A DNA stretch of 64,000 nt from positions 4,216,001-4,280,000 of the forward strand of contig BJHW01000001.1 in NCBI GenBank assembly GCA_005405945.1, read 5' to 3'. A program made the position numbers and the translations under genes. Below the pieces are notes generated by a model. The model made no database searches, was not told where the DNA came from, and saw only the letters and a program-made list of their open reading frames with translations. This document shows positions 50,101 through 59,228 of the stretch, one piece after another. Positions within the stretch are counted from its first letter, which is position 1; every line of letters begins with the position of its first letter. Source of the DNA: Streptomyces violaceusniger (GTDB taxonomy: Bacteria > Actinomycetota > Actinomycetes > Streptomycetales > Streptomycetaceae).

Positions 50101-50642
50101 CACAGCACCATCGACGGGCCGTCGTCCACGATGAGCGCGACGCTCAGCCAGCGCTCCGGGCGGGGGCGCAGCACCACGTCCGGCAGACCGGTCTCGGCGA
50201 TCCACTCGGCGGTGGCGGTCTCGTCGACGCGGAAGGACGTGCGGGACGGCACGCTGCGCCGCAGCGGCCGCAGCGCGCGGGACAGCCCGCGCGTCCCGGG
50301 GAGCGCCCGGACGCCCCGGACGCCGACGGCGCGCGCCGGGCGGGCCGCCGCGGGGCGGGCGGCGCCGGGGGCGTAGAGCCCGGCGGGGACGAGGGGTCCT
50401 GGCTCGGGTTCGCCGGGGGTGAGGGCCCCGGTGGGCTGCCGCTGGGCGTCCTTCGCCTCGTCCTCGCCGTCGGCCGCGCCGGAGGCGGGAGCGGCGGAAC
50501 GCCGGGACGGCGCCGGTTCGCCGCCGTCCCCTTCGCCGCGCGCCGGGGCGGTGGTGGCGGCGAACCACAGGACGTCGCGCAGCTCCACCTCGGAGAGCTC
50601 GACCCCCGCGTCCTCCAGCAGGGCGCACAGCCGCTCGATCAC
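47135..50642 (-). pseudogene. SAV_2336/vWA-like protein with C-terminal TPR array, two frameshifts
   Basis: About 1,170 residues when restored. The start is GTG 50642, overlapping the MoxR stop. Residues 1-30 (LCALLEDAGVELSEVELRDV) match the SAV_2336 N-terminus. A vWA-like domain begins near 165: LSVALIVDDGPSMVLWQQLA, a MIDAS-like DDGPSM at 173-178, and VMLVLSDGVGPGWRGGAIP. A missing base near 49972 separates these parts. A helical region follows to ETGW. A second indel near 48843 leads into about ten TPR/Kinesin-light-chain-type repeats (pattern ARHSLGNVLNKLGRFAEAET). Alternatively the TPR part is its own gene from GTG 48844. In the predicted system it is the MoxR-partner and target-recognition scaffold. 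Confidence 0.8.
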
Positions 50643-51601
50643 GGCGCGTCGACTTCGTTCAGCGAGCGGAACAGCTTGTCGAGGACGTCCTGGTCGACCC
50701 GCACCCCGGAGGACCGCAGCCGGACCGCGTTGAGCAGCTGGTCGGTGGCCAGCTCCCGCTCGTTGCGCCGGGACACGAAGTCGGCGATCAGCTCCTGGGC
50801 CCGCGCGCCGACCTCCTCGCCCAGATGCATGGTGACGATCCTCCGCAGCTGCGCCTCGTCGGGCTGCTTGAGGTCGAGCCGGACGCAGCGGCGCAGGAAC
50901 GCCGGCGGGAACTCACGCTCGCCGTTGCTGGTGATGACGACGACGGGGAAGACCCGGCAGCTGACCCAGCCGCTGGTGATCCCGACCTTCTCCCGGGAGC
51001 CGGCGCATTGCACCTGGACCGTCTTCCCCTCCCCCAGGCGGGCCAGCTCCGGAATCTCGAACTCGCCCTCCTCGAAGACCGTAAGGAGGTCATTGGGCAG
51101 GTCGACATCGCCCTTGTCGAGCTCGTCCACGAGCAGAACACGCGGTGTGCGGGCCGGAAGGAGCGCGGTGCCGAGCGGGCCGAGCCGGAGGTAGTCGCCG
51201 ATGTCCGGCTCGGTCCCGGCGCTCTCGTCGGCGCGCCGCTTGAGGGAGGCTTCGCGCAGCCTGCCCACCGCGTCGTACGAGTAGAGGCCCTCGGTGAGCG
51301 TGGAGCGGCTGTTGACCGGCCAGTGCAGCACCTCGCCCAGCATCAGCTCGCGGGCGATGGCGTGGGCCAGGGTCGACTTGCCGGTGCCGGGGCGGCCGGT
51401 GACCAGCAGCGGGCGGTGCAGGTGCAGCGCCATGTTGACGACGTCGCGGTCCTCGTCGGAGATCAGGTACGGCAGCGGCCGCTCCGTGTCCCGGCGCCGC
51501 GCGTCGTCGCCGAAGCGCCGCCACGGCGGGGCGGAGGGCCAGGTCTCCACCTTGTGGGGCCGGGTGTCGCCGCCCTGGAAGAGCCTCCAGTCCTGTGCCA
51601 T
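50639..51601 (-). CDS. MoxR-family AAA+ ATPase
   Basis: 320 residues, intact. Walker A GRPGTGKS at 69-76, Walker B VLLVDELDKGD with Asp159/Glu160, sensor 1 region VVITSNGEREFPPAFLRRC, and arginine finger RRC. MoxR ATPases remodel vWA-containing partner proteins; the partner here is the overlapping downstream gene. Starts 15 bases after the caspase-VMAP gene stop, with GGAGAG in that gap. In vWA-MoxR-VMAP systems it is the NTP-dependent switch. Confidence 0.92.
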   Translation of the reverse strand: MAQDWRLFQGGDTRPHKVETWPSAPPWRRFGDDARRRDTERPLPYLISDEDRDVVNMALHLHRPLLVTGRPGTGKSTLAHAIARELMLGEVLHWPVNSRSTLTEGLYSYDAVGRLREASLKRRADESAGTEPDIGDYLRLGPLGTALLPARTPRVLLVDELDKGDVDLPNDLLTVFEEGEFEIPELARLGEGKTVQVQCAGSREKVGITSGWVSCRVFPVVVITSNGEREFPPAFLRRCVRLDLKQPDEAQLRRIVTMHLGEEVGARAQELIADFVSRRNERELATDQLLNAVRLRSSGVRVDQDVLDKLFRSLNEVDAP

Positions 51602-51616
51602 CTTCTTCGTCTCTCC

Positions 51617-53853
51617 TCAGGGTGCGGACAGGTCGAGTTGGTCGGGGAGCGGGTGGTGCGGATCGTCCCACAGGAGGGCCATGTGGCGGCCGTGGTGGCT
51701 CTTGTAGGGGTCGCTGTCGAGGCGGAGTTCACGCAGCCGCTGGGGAAGGAAGCGCAGGGGCCGCTCCTCGCCGAGGAGTTCGCGCAGCTCGTCCTCCGCT
51801 ATGGACGGTTCCGCCTCGCCGTGCCATACGAGGACGGGCACCCCGCCGAACAGACAGGCGTTGAAGAGGTCCGCCCGGGCGGCCGAGGAGGTGGTCGTCA
51901 GCGCGCCCGGAGTGTCCATGGACTGCTGGACGACGCGGTACACCTCACCGCAGTCCATATGGCCCGGCAGCCAGCGCAGCTCCTCGGTGCCGGCGGTGCC
52001 GACGCGGTTCCAGCGGCGCTTCCACAGATCGTGCCGCTGGGGTTCGCGGAATTCGGTGCAGCGCATGACGACCGGATAGTCGGTGCCCAGATGGCGCTTG
52101 ACGGGATGGGCGAACTGCCATTGGTGCACGGCCAGTTCGAGGTCGGTGGCGGAGACGAAGAATTCCACCAGGGTGTCCGGGGCGTAGGTCTGGGCGTTCA
52201 GCAGGGCTTCGAGGCCGCCCTGTATCTCGTCCAGGGTGGCGGGGGTGTCCACCTTGGCCAGGGCGTGGACGTCCTCGCCGCGCCGCGTCCACACCTCGTA
52301 CGCACGCCGCTGTCCGGGGCCGCTGGACGGGTGGAGCCGGATCTGAACCCTCCCCCAGCTACCGCTGGGAGGTGCCCCCGGGTCCTGGGCGAGCCCGGCC
52401 GCCTTGACGGACTCGGCGTACTCCGTGGCCTCACCGCGCCGCTCCATCAGCTGGCCCTTCAGCCCCAGCCGTTCGGCGCACCGCAGCGACCAGACGCGCA
52501 GCTCGGCGGCGACCGGTCCGTCGTCGACGGCCGCGAAGCGCTCCACGACCCTGAGCAGCTGGGGAAGCCGGTCCGGCTTGGGCAGCAGCTCCTCCAGCGC
52601 GTCGGCGAGCCGGACCGGATCGTGGAACTCCAGCTCGACCAGGCCGAACAGCGCCCGGGCCTCCTCGGCGAGGTCGCACCGCCCCCGCTGCCCCAGCCGC
52701 TCCAGCAACCCGGTCAGCTCCGCGTACTCGGCACGGGTCAGCCACTGGTTCTGCAGCACGTGGCACGCCTTGCGGATCTCCGTACGGACCGGGGCCTGTG
52801 CCGGGGCCCGTGCGCTGAGCTCCGCGAGGAGGGTGACGGTGCCGTGCGGGTTCTCCAGCGCCCAGTCGACCAACTCCTCCGCCGAGGGAGGCGTCGTGGC
52901 GGGCGGTTCGGTGGTGAACTGCTCGCAGAGCCCGACGACGACCTCCGCCGCGCGGCCGGGTTCCGCCCCCAGCAGCGCGCCGACCGCGTGGATCAGCTTG
53001 CCGCGCTCCCGCCGCTGCTGCTCGTCCAGCGGCGAACGGGGCGGGCCGAGCGGGATGTCCTCGCCGTTCCCGTCCCCCTGCTGATGTGCACGGTCGGGAA
53101 CTGCCGCAGGCCCTCCTCCCGGCCCAGCCGTGTGAACTCGTCCTGGACCCCCTGCCACACCCGGTCGAGGTCCGGCGCCACGCCGCCGGCGGAGGCCGCT
53201 TGGAGCTGCCGTAACAGCACGGAGGTGAACAGGCCCGCGCCCTGCTGGTTCTTGGACACCGCCCCGGGCTGGCAGGCGCGCATCCAGTAGATCTCGCGGG
53301 CGCTGTTGATCTCCGGCTTCGTGGCGAGCTCGTCCGGTTTGGCGACCATCATGTGGGTGCGGAGGGGAAGGGCCTGCCAGCAGGCGTCGATGATCACGGT
53401 GACCCGGTCCACGCCCTTCTTCGGCAGGTGCTCGGTGCGCAGCAGCGTCATCAGGTTCAGCGCGTCGAGGCCCCGCATGTCCCGGTCCCGCGTCTCCGGG
53501 TACAGCAGGCTCCAGCGGCCTCCCGGGGCCTGTACGCCGTGCCCCGCCCAGTAGATCCACAGCCGGTCCGCGTCGAGGGACCGCAGCTCCTCCATGAAGA
53601 CCTTACGGATGATGTGGCCGTCCGCCGGACGGTAGTCGCGGTCCGCCGCCTCCACGGCGGCCTTGTTCCCCTCCGTGGGCGAGGCCAGCAGGCGGATGTT
53701 CTCCGGCGGCACGCCCAGCCCGGTCAGCCACGTCCGCATCGCGAGCGCGTCGTGCACCGGACCGTCGAGGGTCCAGCTGTCGCTGCCGCTGTACTGCTCG
53801 ACCGCCACGATCACGGCGTGGGTGCGGCGCCAGTCGTGCTCCACCGCTGTCAC
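51617..53853 (-). pseudogene. Caspase-like peptidase fused to VMAP-C-like domain, one frameshift
   Basis: About 745 residues when restored. Start at GTG 53853, overlapping the hydrolase stop. The caspase p20-like domain (10-250) has HAVIVAVEQYSGSDSW, catalytic His105 in YWAGHGV and Cys158 in VIIDACW. A helical segment at about 265-340 (RGKLIHAVGALLGAEPGRAA) resembles effector-associated domains. The VMAP-C-like region ends with PVVMRCTEFREPQRHDLWKR, FGGVPVLVWHGEAEP, and HMALLWDDPHHPLPDQL. One G is missing from a run at 53074-53078 (written as CCCCC on the plus strand), dividing caspase from the rest. The palindromic repeat (52350-52379) adds PPSGSWGR in frame between these parts. Probable proteolytic effector. 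Confidence 0.85.
52350..52379. repeat. Palindromic repeat core inside the VMAP gene (copy 3)
   Basis: CTCCCCCAGCTACCGCTGGG-AGGTGCCCCC core of the element at 5001-5067 and 35530-35595. Read on the minus strand as GAPPSGSWGR, almost the same peptide as in the oxidoreductase. Confidence 0.8.
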
Positions 53854-55088
53854 TTCGGCAGCTCCGGGGCCAGCAGGTCGTACAGCCGCTGGTGGGCGAA
53901 GTACGAGGTGTGGGCGCGCGGGAAGGGCTGGCGGGTGTTGACGCGCAGATCGGTGACCCGGCCGGGGAAGACCTTCTCCCCGACGAAGCCGAGCAGGTCC
54001 CGCTCGTCGTAGACGTTGAGCCAGCGGGGGAACGCGCCGGGCAGCGGTTCGTCGCGGCGCAGCGCGGTGAGCGCGTCCAGTTCGTAGAGGAACGGCGCCT
54101 GGGAGCCGACCGTCACCAGCAGCTCCACACCGGCGGGCGGATCGGGCTCGGCGAGCAGATCGACACAGGCGATACCGCCGAGGCTGTGGGCGAGCAGCAC
54201 CACCGGGCCGTTCCCCGACGCGATCTCGTCGCGCACCGCCGCCCGGATCGCGGCACGCACCCCGGCGCCGCGCACCTGGTAGCGCAGGATGTCGCCACTG
54301 GCCGGGACGGACGTGGCGGTGATCCGGCCGCGTTGGGCGTGGGCCAGCCAGGAGAACGGTGAAACGTAGGCGTTGAACGCCCGTACGGCGACGCCCTTCG
54401 CGGCACCGGCGACGCATCCGCCCCGGTCGGTGCCGCCCAGCTGATCGGTGAGCGCGCCGACGACGGTGTCGCGGTCGGCGCCGTCCACCGCGAGCGGCTC
54501 GTCGTCGCCGTACGGGCCCTCGGCGCGCCGGACGGCCAGGGCGTACACGGCGCGGGCGGCGATGGGCTCGATGCCGTCGGCGGGCGAGGTGCCGCCCAGG
54601 CTGTCGGAGATCTCGTCGGCCACGCGGTCGGCGGCCTCGTCGAGGTGCGGCGCGAGATCCGCGATGAGCTGCCGCAGGCTGCCGCCGGTCTGCCCGGTGT
54701 CAGCGAGCGTCAGGCGGCGCACCGTGTCGGCGACGGTCTCCCAGGGGTCGGCGCGGCCGGGCGCGAAGCCCGTCTCCTCGCCGTCGTCGTGCGCCGCCTC
54801 CGCGAACTCCCGCAGCTCCGCGAGCGGATCCGCCTCCAGCAGCGCCCATACGGCCAGCGGATCGTCCTCGTCCAGCGCGCCGTCGTCGCCGACGCCGCGG
54901 TTCTTCGTGCGCACCGGGAGCGACGCCCCGCCGAGCCCCAGTGAGGCGCCGTGCTCCTCGCCCCAGAAGCAGCGGGCGACCCTGATCTCGGCTCTCACCC
55001 GTCCCAGGCCGCTCACGACCCGCGCGAGGCTCTTCTCGTACGACTTGGCCCGGACCCCCGTGCCGTGGACGAAGACGACGCTTGTCAC
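53850..55088 (-). CDS. Alpha/beta hydrolase (PGAP1-like lipase/esterase fold), first gene of the conflict operon
   Basis: 412 residues, intact, from GTG 55088 with GGGGGGA upstream. The N-terminal strand and oxyanion loop are SVVFVHGTGVRAKSYEKSL. The nucleophile is Ser302 in VVLLAHSLGGIACVDLL. A late His near 399 (HTSYFAHQRLY) and Asp in VYDERDLLG could complete the triad. Residues 60-260 form a large lid-like insertion of acidic helices. No signal peptide, so cytoplasmic. The overlap with the caspase gene (GTGA) shows it belongs to the same operon. It could be a second effector (membrane lipid attack) or a regulator; neither is proven. Confidence 0.85.
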   Translation of the reverse strand: MTSVVFVHGTGVRAKSYEKSLARVVSGLGRVRAEIRVARCFWGEEHGASLGLGGASLPVRTKNRGVGDDGALDEDDPLAVWALLEADPLAELREFAEAAHDDGEETGFAPGRADPWETVADTVRRLTLADTGQTGGSLRQLIADLAPHLDEAADRVADEISDSLGGTSPADGIEPIAARAVYALAVRRAEGPYGDDEPLAVDGADRDTVVGALTDQLGGTDRGGCVAGAAKGVAVRAFNAYVSPFSWLAHAQRGRITATSVPASGDILRYQVRGAGVRAAIRAAVRDEIASGNGPVVLLAHSLGGIACVDLLAEPDPPAGVELLVTVGSQAPFLYELDALTALRRDEPLPGAFPRWLNVYDERDLLGFVGEKVFPGRVTDLRVNTRQPFPRAHTSYFAHQRLYDLLAPELPK

Positions 55089-55230
55089 CGATCCCCCCAG
55101 ATCGTCCAGATCCCACCGCGACCACGAGCCCATCACTTTAACCGGTGATGACCCCATGTGACCCCCGGACTACCTCGGCCCGCGGTCCGTCTTACGGCCC
55201 CTACCCGGCTCACGCCCCGGACTACCCGGC

Positions 55231-56465
55231 TCAGCCGCCGGAGGTGTCCAGTTCGGCGTCCGCGCCGACGCCCGCGCAGTCGTACGGGTCGTCCAGCCAG
55301 CCGTCGGGCAGCACCACGCGGTTGCGGCCCGAGGTGCGGCCGCGCGGGCCGTCGGCGCCGGGGGGCCACTCCTGGTCCAGGTCCAGCTCGGCCAGCAGGG
55401 CGTCCAGCTCGGCGAGGGACGAGGCGATCGCCAGCCGCTTGCGCATCTCCGAGCCCACCGAGAAGCCCTTGGTGTACCAGGCGACATGCTTACGGAAGTC
55501 GATCACGCCGCGCTCCTCGTCCTCCAGCCACTCGGCGAGCAGCTCGGCGTGGCGGCGCATCACGGCCGCGACCTCCTTGAGCGTCGGCCGCGCGTACGCC
55601 GGGGCCCCGGGGCCGGAAGGGCCGGAAGGGCCGGAAGGGCCGGAAGGGCCGGAAGGGCCGGACACCGCCGCCCCGCCGCCCGGTTCGAACGCGGCCACCA
55701 GGTCGCCGAAGAGCCAGGGCCGCCCCAGGCAGCCGCGCCCGACGACCACGCCGTCACAGCCCGTCTCGCGCATCATCCGGACCGCGTCGTCGGCGGACCA
55801 GATGTCGCCGTTGCCCAGCACCGGGATCTCGGGGACGGCCTCCTTCAGGCGGGCGATCGCCTCCCAGTCGGCGGTGCCGCCGTAGTGCTGGGCCGCGGTG
55901 CGGCCGTGCAGGGCGATCGCGGTCACGCCCTCCTCGACCGCGATCCGGCCCGCGTCGAGGTAGGTGATGTGGTCGTCGTCGATGCCCTTGCGCATCTTCA
56001 TGGTCACCGGCAGCGGGCCGGCGGCGGTCACGGCCTCGCGCAGGATCGAGCGCAGCAGATGCCGCTTGTACGGGAGCGCCGAGCCGCCGCCCTTACGGGT
56101 CACCTTGGGCACCGGGCAGCCGAAGTTGAGGTCGATGTGGTCGGCGAGGTCCTCGCCCACGATCATCTGGACGGCCTTGCCGACGGTCACCGGGTCCACC
56201 CCGTACAGCTGGATGGAGCGCGGCTTCTCGGTGCCGTCGAAGTGGATCAGCCGCATCGTCTTGGCGTCCCGCTCCACCAGCGCCCGGGTGGTGATCATCT
56301 CGCTGACGAACAGCCCCTACCGCCGGAGAACTCCCTGCACAGGGTGCGGAACGGAGCGTTGGTGATCCCGGCCATGGGTGCCAGAACCACCGGCGGCTGG
56401 ACCGTGTGCGGTCCGATCCGCAGCTGCGTCCGCTCCGTGTGCGGCGTCTGCGGCGATTGCGTCAT
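55231..56465 (-). pseudogene. dusB: tRNA-dihydrouridine synthase B, one frameshift
   Basis: FMN-dependent reduction of uridines in tRNA. Start at ATG 56465 (MTQSPQTPHTERTQLRIG), then VVLAPMAGITNAPFRTLCRE. Near 56316 one base is missing (FSGGKGLFVSEMITTRALVE expected). The catalytic Cys is in NFGCPVPKVTRKGGGSALPY; GNGDIWSADDAVRMM and GRGCLGRPWLFGDL bind FMN/phosphate. A Gly-Pro-Ser repeat (SGPSGPSGPSGPSGPSGPG, DNA 55611-55667) is inserted after the barrel. About 411 residues when restored. Essential-type housekeeping gene, so the break is likely a read error. Confidence 0.9.
55611..55667 (-). repeat. Tandem 9-bp repeat in dusB
   Basis: GGGCCGGAA repeated about six times on the plus strand, encoding Gly-Pro-Ser in dusB. 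Confidence 0.9.
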
Positions 56466-56530
56466 GGGATCAGCTTCCTCGTGCGTACTACGGTGGGAGG
56501 GCGGGCCGAAGGGCGGGGCCGATCTCTCAT

Positions 56531-56577
56531 TGTCCCGCACCCGCGAGAGGGAACGTGTCCCGCACCCGCGAGAGGGA
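56531..56577. repeat. Direct repeat in the dusB/MFS promoter gap
   Basis: Two exact 22-bp copies starting TGTCCCGCACCCGCGAGAGG (56531-56552 and 56556-56577), 25 bases apart, 54 bases before the MFS start. May bind a regulator or be a local duplication. Confidence 0.7.
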
Positions 56578-56630
56578 TCGACAGGGCGGTGATGACCGCC
56601 GCACCGACGGTATCGATGTAGCGTTCAACC

Positions 56631-58121
56631 ATGCGTGAGCTCAGCCATCGGCGGCGCATGCTTGTGCTGGCGATCTGCTGCATGAGCCTGCTGCTCGTCA
56701 GCCTCGACAACACGGTCCTCAATGTCGCTCTGCCCTCGATACGAAGTGATCTGCACGCTTCCGTCTCGGGGATGCAGTGGACGATCGACGCCTACACCCT
56801 GGTCCTCGCCGCCCTGCTGATGCTCTCGGGGTCGACGGCCGACCGGGTGGGGCGCAAGCGCACGTTCCAGACCGGGCTGGTGATCTTCTCCCTCGGATCG
56901 GGGCTGTGCAGCCTCGCGCCCAACCTGGAAGCGCTGGTGATCTTCCGCATGGTGCAGGCGATCGGCGGTTCGATGCTCAACCCCGTCGCCATGTCGATCA
57001 TCACCAACGTCTTCACCGAGCCCAGGGAGCGGGCCCGCGCCATCGGAGTCTGGGGCGGGGTCGTCGGCATCAGCATGGCGGCCGGGCCGATCGTGGGCGG
57101 GCTGCTGGTGGAGTCCGTCGGCTGGCGCTCGATCTTCTGGATAAACCTTCCGGTCGGGCTCGCGGCGCTGCTCCTCACCGCCCGTTACGTCCCGGAGTCG
57201 CGTGCCCCCAGGCCGCGCCGGGCCGACCCCGTCGGCCAGGTGCTGGTCATCGCGGTGCTGGGCACCCTCACCTACGCGATCATCGAGGCGCCGGACCGTG
57301 GCTGGGACTCGCCGCTGATCGCGGCCTGTGCGGGGGTCGCCGTCCTGGGGCTGCTCGCGCTGGTCCGCTACGAACAGCGGCGTGAGGAGCCGCTGATCGA
57401 TGTGCGGTTCTTCCACAGCGCGCCGTTCAGCGGGGCGACGGTCGTCGCGGTGTGCGCCTTCGCGGCGCTCGGCGGCTATCTCTTCATGAACACCCTCTAT
57501 CTCCAGGACGTGCGCGGGCTCAACGCGCTGCACGCCGGGCTGTGGATGCTGCCCATGGCGTTCATGTGCTTCGTCTGCGCGCCGCTGTCCGGTCGGCTGG
57601 TGGGCGCCCGCGGGCCACGGCCGTCGATGCTGGTGGCAGGGGTGGCCATAACGGCCAGCGGGATCCTGTTCGCCGTCTTCGACGCCCAGGCCGGCGATGC
57701 GGGGCTGCTGATCGGCTATGTGCTGTTCGGTCTCGGCTTCGGCATGGTCAACGCGCCCATCACCAATACGGCGGTCTCCGGGATGCCCCGCTCCCAGGCC
57801 GGGGTCGCCGCGGCCGTCGCCTCCACCAGCCGTCAGGTGGGGCAGTCGCTCGGCGTCGCGGTCATCGGCGCGGTGCTGGCGGCGGGCGCCGCGTCGGCGG
57901 CGGCGGGCGGGATGGGGCACGCCGCCTCGCCCGCGGCCGCCGCGTCGTTCGTGGACGCGGCCCGTCCCGCGTGGTGGATCATCGCCGCGTGTGGTGCCGT
58001 CATCCTGCTGCTGGGGCTGGTGACCACGGGCCGCTGGGCCGAGAAGACGACCCGGCACGCGGCCGCGCTGTTCGAGGAGGGCGCGCCGACGGGCCAGACC
58101 TCGGCGAACGCGAAGGCGTAG
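56631..58121 (+). CDS. MFS drug:H+ antiporter, DHA2 family (EmrB/QacA-like)
   Basis: 496 residues with about 14 membrane segments. DHA2 signatures are SLDNTVLNVALPSIRSDLHA, the cytoplasmic loop DRVGRKRTF, and motif C region GIWGGVVGISMAAGPIVGG-like (VWGGVVGISMAAGPIVGG). Intact frame. Exports an unknown compound, possibly an antibiotic or toxic metabolite. Stands alone between dusB and a regulator gene on the other strand. Confidence 0.9.
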   Translation: MRELSHRRRMLVLAICCMSLLLVSLDNTVLNVALPSIRSDLHASVSGMQWTIDAYTLVLAALLMLSGSTADRVGRKRTFQTGLVIFSLGSGLCSLAPNLEALVIFRMVQAIGGSMLNPVAMSIITNVFTEPRERARAIGVWGGVVGISMAAGPIVGGLLVESVGWRSIFWINLPVGLAALLLTARYVPESRAPRPRRADPVGQVLVIAVLGTLTYAIIEAPDRGWDSPLIAACAGVAVLGLLALVRYEQRREEPLIDVRFFHSAPFSGATVVAVCAFAALGGYLFMNTLYLQDVRGLNALHAGLWMLPMAFMCFVCAPLSGRLVGARGPRPSMLVAGVAITASGILFAVFDAQAGDAGLLIGYVLFGLGFGMVNAPITNTAVSGMPRSQAGVAAAVASTSRQVGQSLGVAVIGAVLAAGAASAAAGGMGHAASPAAAASFVDAARPAWWIIAACGAVILLLGLVTTGRWAEKTTRHAAALFEEGAPTGQTSANAKA

Positions 58122-58201
58122 GGGGCGGGAGGGGGCGGGAGTCCGGCGTACGGTGCCGCCTGCGGCGGGCCGTTCCCCTCCCCGCCCCCGGGCCCCGCGG
58201 G

Positions 58202-59127
58202 TCAGACCGCCGCCGGGACGGCCTCCTCCGTTGCGGCCTCCTCCTCGAGCGCCAGCGCGTGCAGCCGCTCCAGCCGCTGCTGCGTCTCCGCGTCCGCCGG
58301 GGTGTACGTGAGCAGCTTGGAGTCCTGCTGGGGCCGGTCCACAGGCTGGTGGAGGCCAGCCGGAGGATGCCCACCCGCGACTGGCGGTAGACCTTGATCT
58401 TGTCGCCGGGCCGGACCACCTCGTGCCGCGCCCAGATCTCCCGGAACTCCGGCGAGGCGTCCTCCAGCCGCTTGACCATCGCCTTCCAGGCGGGCTCGGC
58501 CACATGCTCGGCCATGACGGCGCGGAACTTGGCCGCCATCAGACGGATCGTCTCGTCCCGGTCCACCAGGCTCGAACGCCACTCGTCGTTGGTGAAGGCC
58601 AGCCACAGGCAGTTGCGGTCCTCCGGCGCCACCTGGTCCAGGTCGCACATCAGCAGCCGGTAGCTGCGGTTGTAGGCGAGCAGGTCGAAGCGGCTGTTCT
58701 GGACGCAGGCGGGGAACGGCTCAAGCCGCTCCAGCATGAGCTGGAGCGCCTGCGGAATGCCCGTGCACTCGCTCGCCGGGGTCGGGTCGATGGCCCCCGC
58801 GAGCGCGAAGAGGTGGGCGCGCTCGCTGCGGTCCAGGAGCAGCGCGCGGGCGATGGCGTCGAGGACCTGCGCCGAGACATGGATGTCGCGGGCCTGCTCC
58901 AGCCAGGTGTACCAGGTCACACCGACGGTCGAGAGCTGCGCGACCTCCTCGCGGCGCAGCCCGGGGGTGCGCCGGCGGCGGCCCCGGGGCAGCCCCACCT
59001 GCTCGGGCGTGATCCGCTCCCGCCGGCTGCGCAGGAACGCGGCCAGCTCGCCCCTCCGTATCTCGGCCCCCGTACTCCTGCTCTCGGCCGCGGCTCCGGC
59101 CGTCGCGTCCCGCACCATCGTGGTCAT
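58202..59127 (-). pseudogene. HTH regulator with MmyB-like ligand-binding domain, one frameshift
   Basis: N-terminal XRE-type HTH (LAAFLRSRRERITPEQVGLP, TPGLRREEVAQLSTVGVTWY) and a MmyB-like domain (PACVQNSRFDLLAYNRSYRL). A base is lost near 58345; the ending DSKLLTYTPADAETQQRLER and LHALALEEEAATEEAVPAAV is in another frame, stopping at 58202-58204. About 309 residues when restored. Divergent from an MFS gene; this arrangement is common and suggests MmyB-type repression of the exporter. Confidence 0.85.
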
Positions 59128-59161
59128 GGCTCCAGGGTGCCTGAGGGCTCATCCGGTTGCC

Positions 59162-59201
59162 AGGTACTTCTTGTACCAGGATAAAAACACTCTGGTACCA
59201 G
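59162..59201. promoter_or_regulatory. Candidate operator of the MmyB-type regulator
   Basis: AGGTAC-n5-GTACC-like dyad (59162-59177) and perfect palindrome CTGGTACCAG (59192-59201). The shared half GTACCAG recurs at 22-bp spacing, two helical turns, in the divergent promoter gap. Confidence 0.55.
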
Positions 59202-59228
59202 CCTGAGCGACGCGGGATCTTCGTAAGC

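Noticed and set aside
56625..58505. 626-codon minus-strand frame opposite the MFS gene
   Set aside because: Antisense; only its first part overlaps the MmyB-type gene, which reads in other frames.
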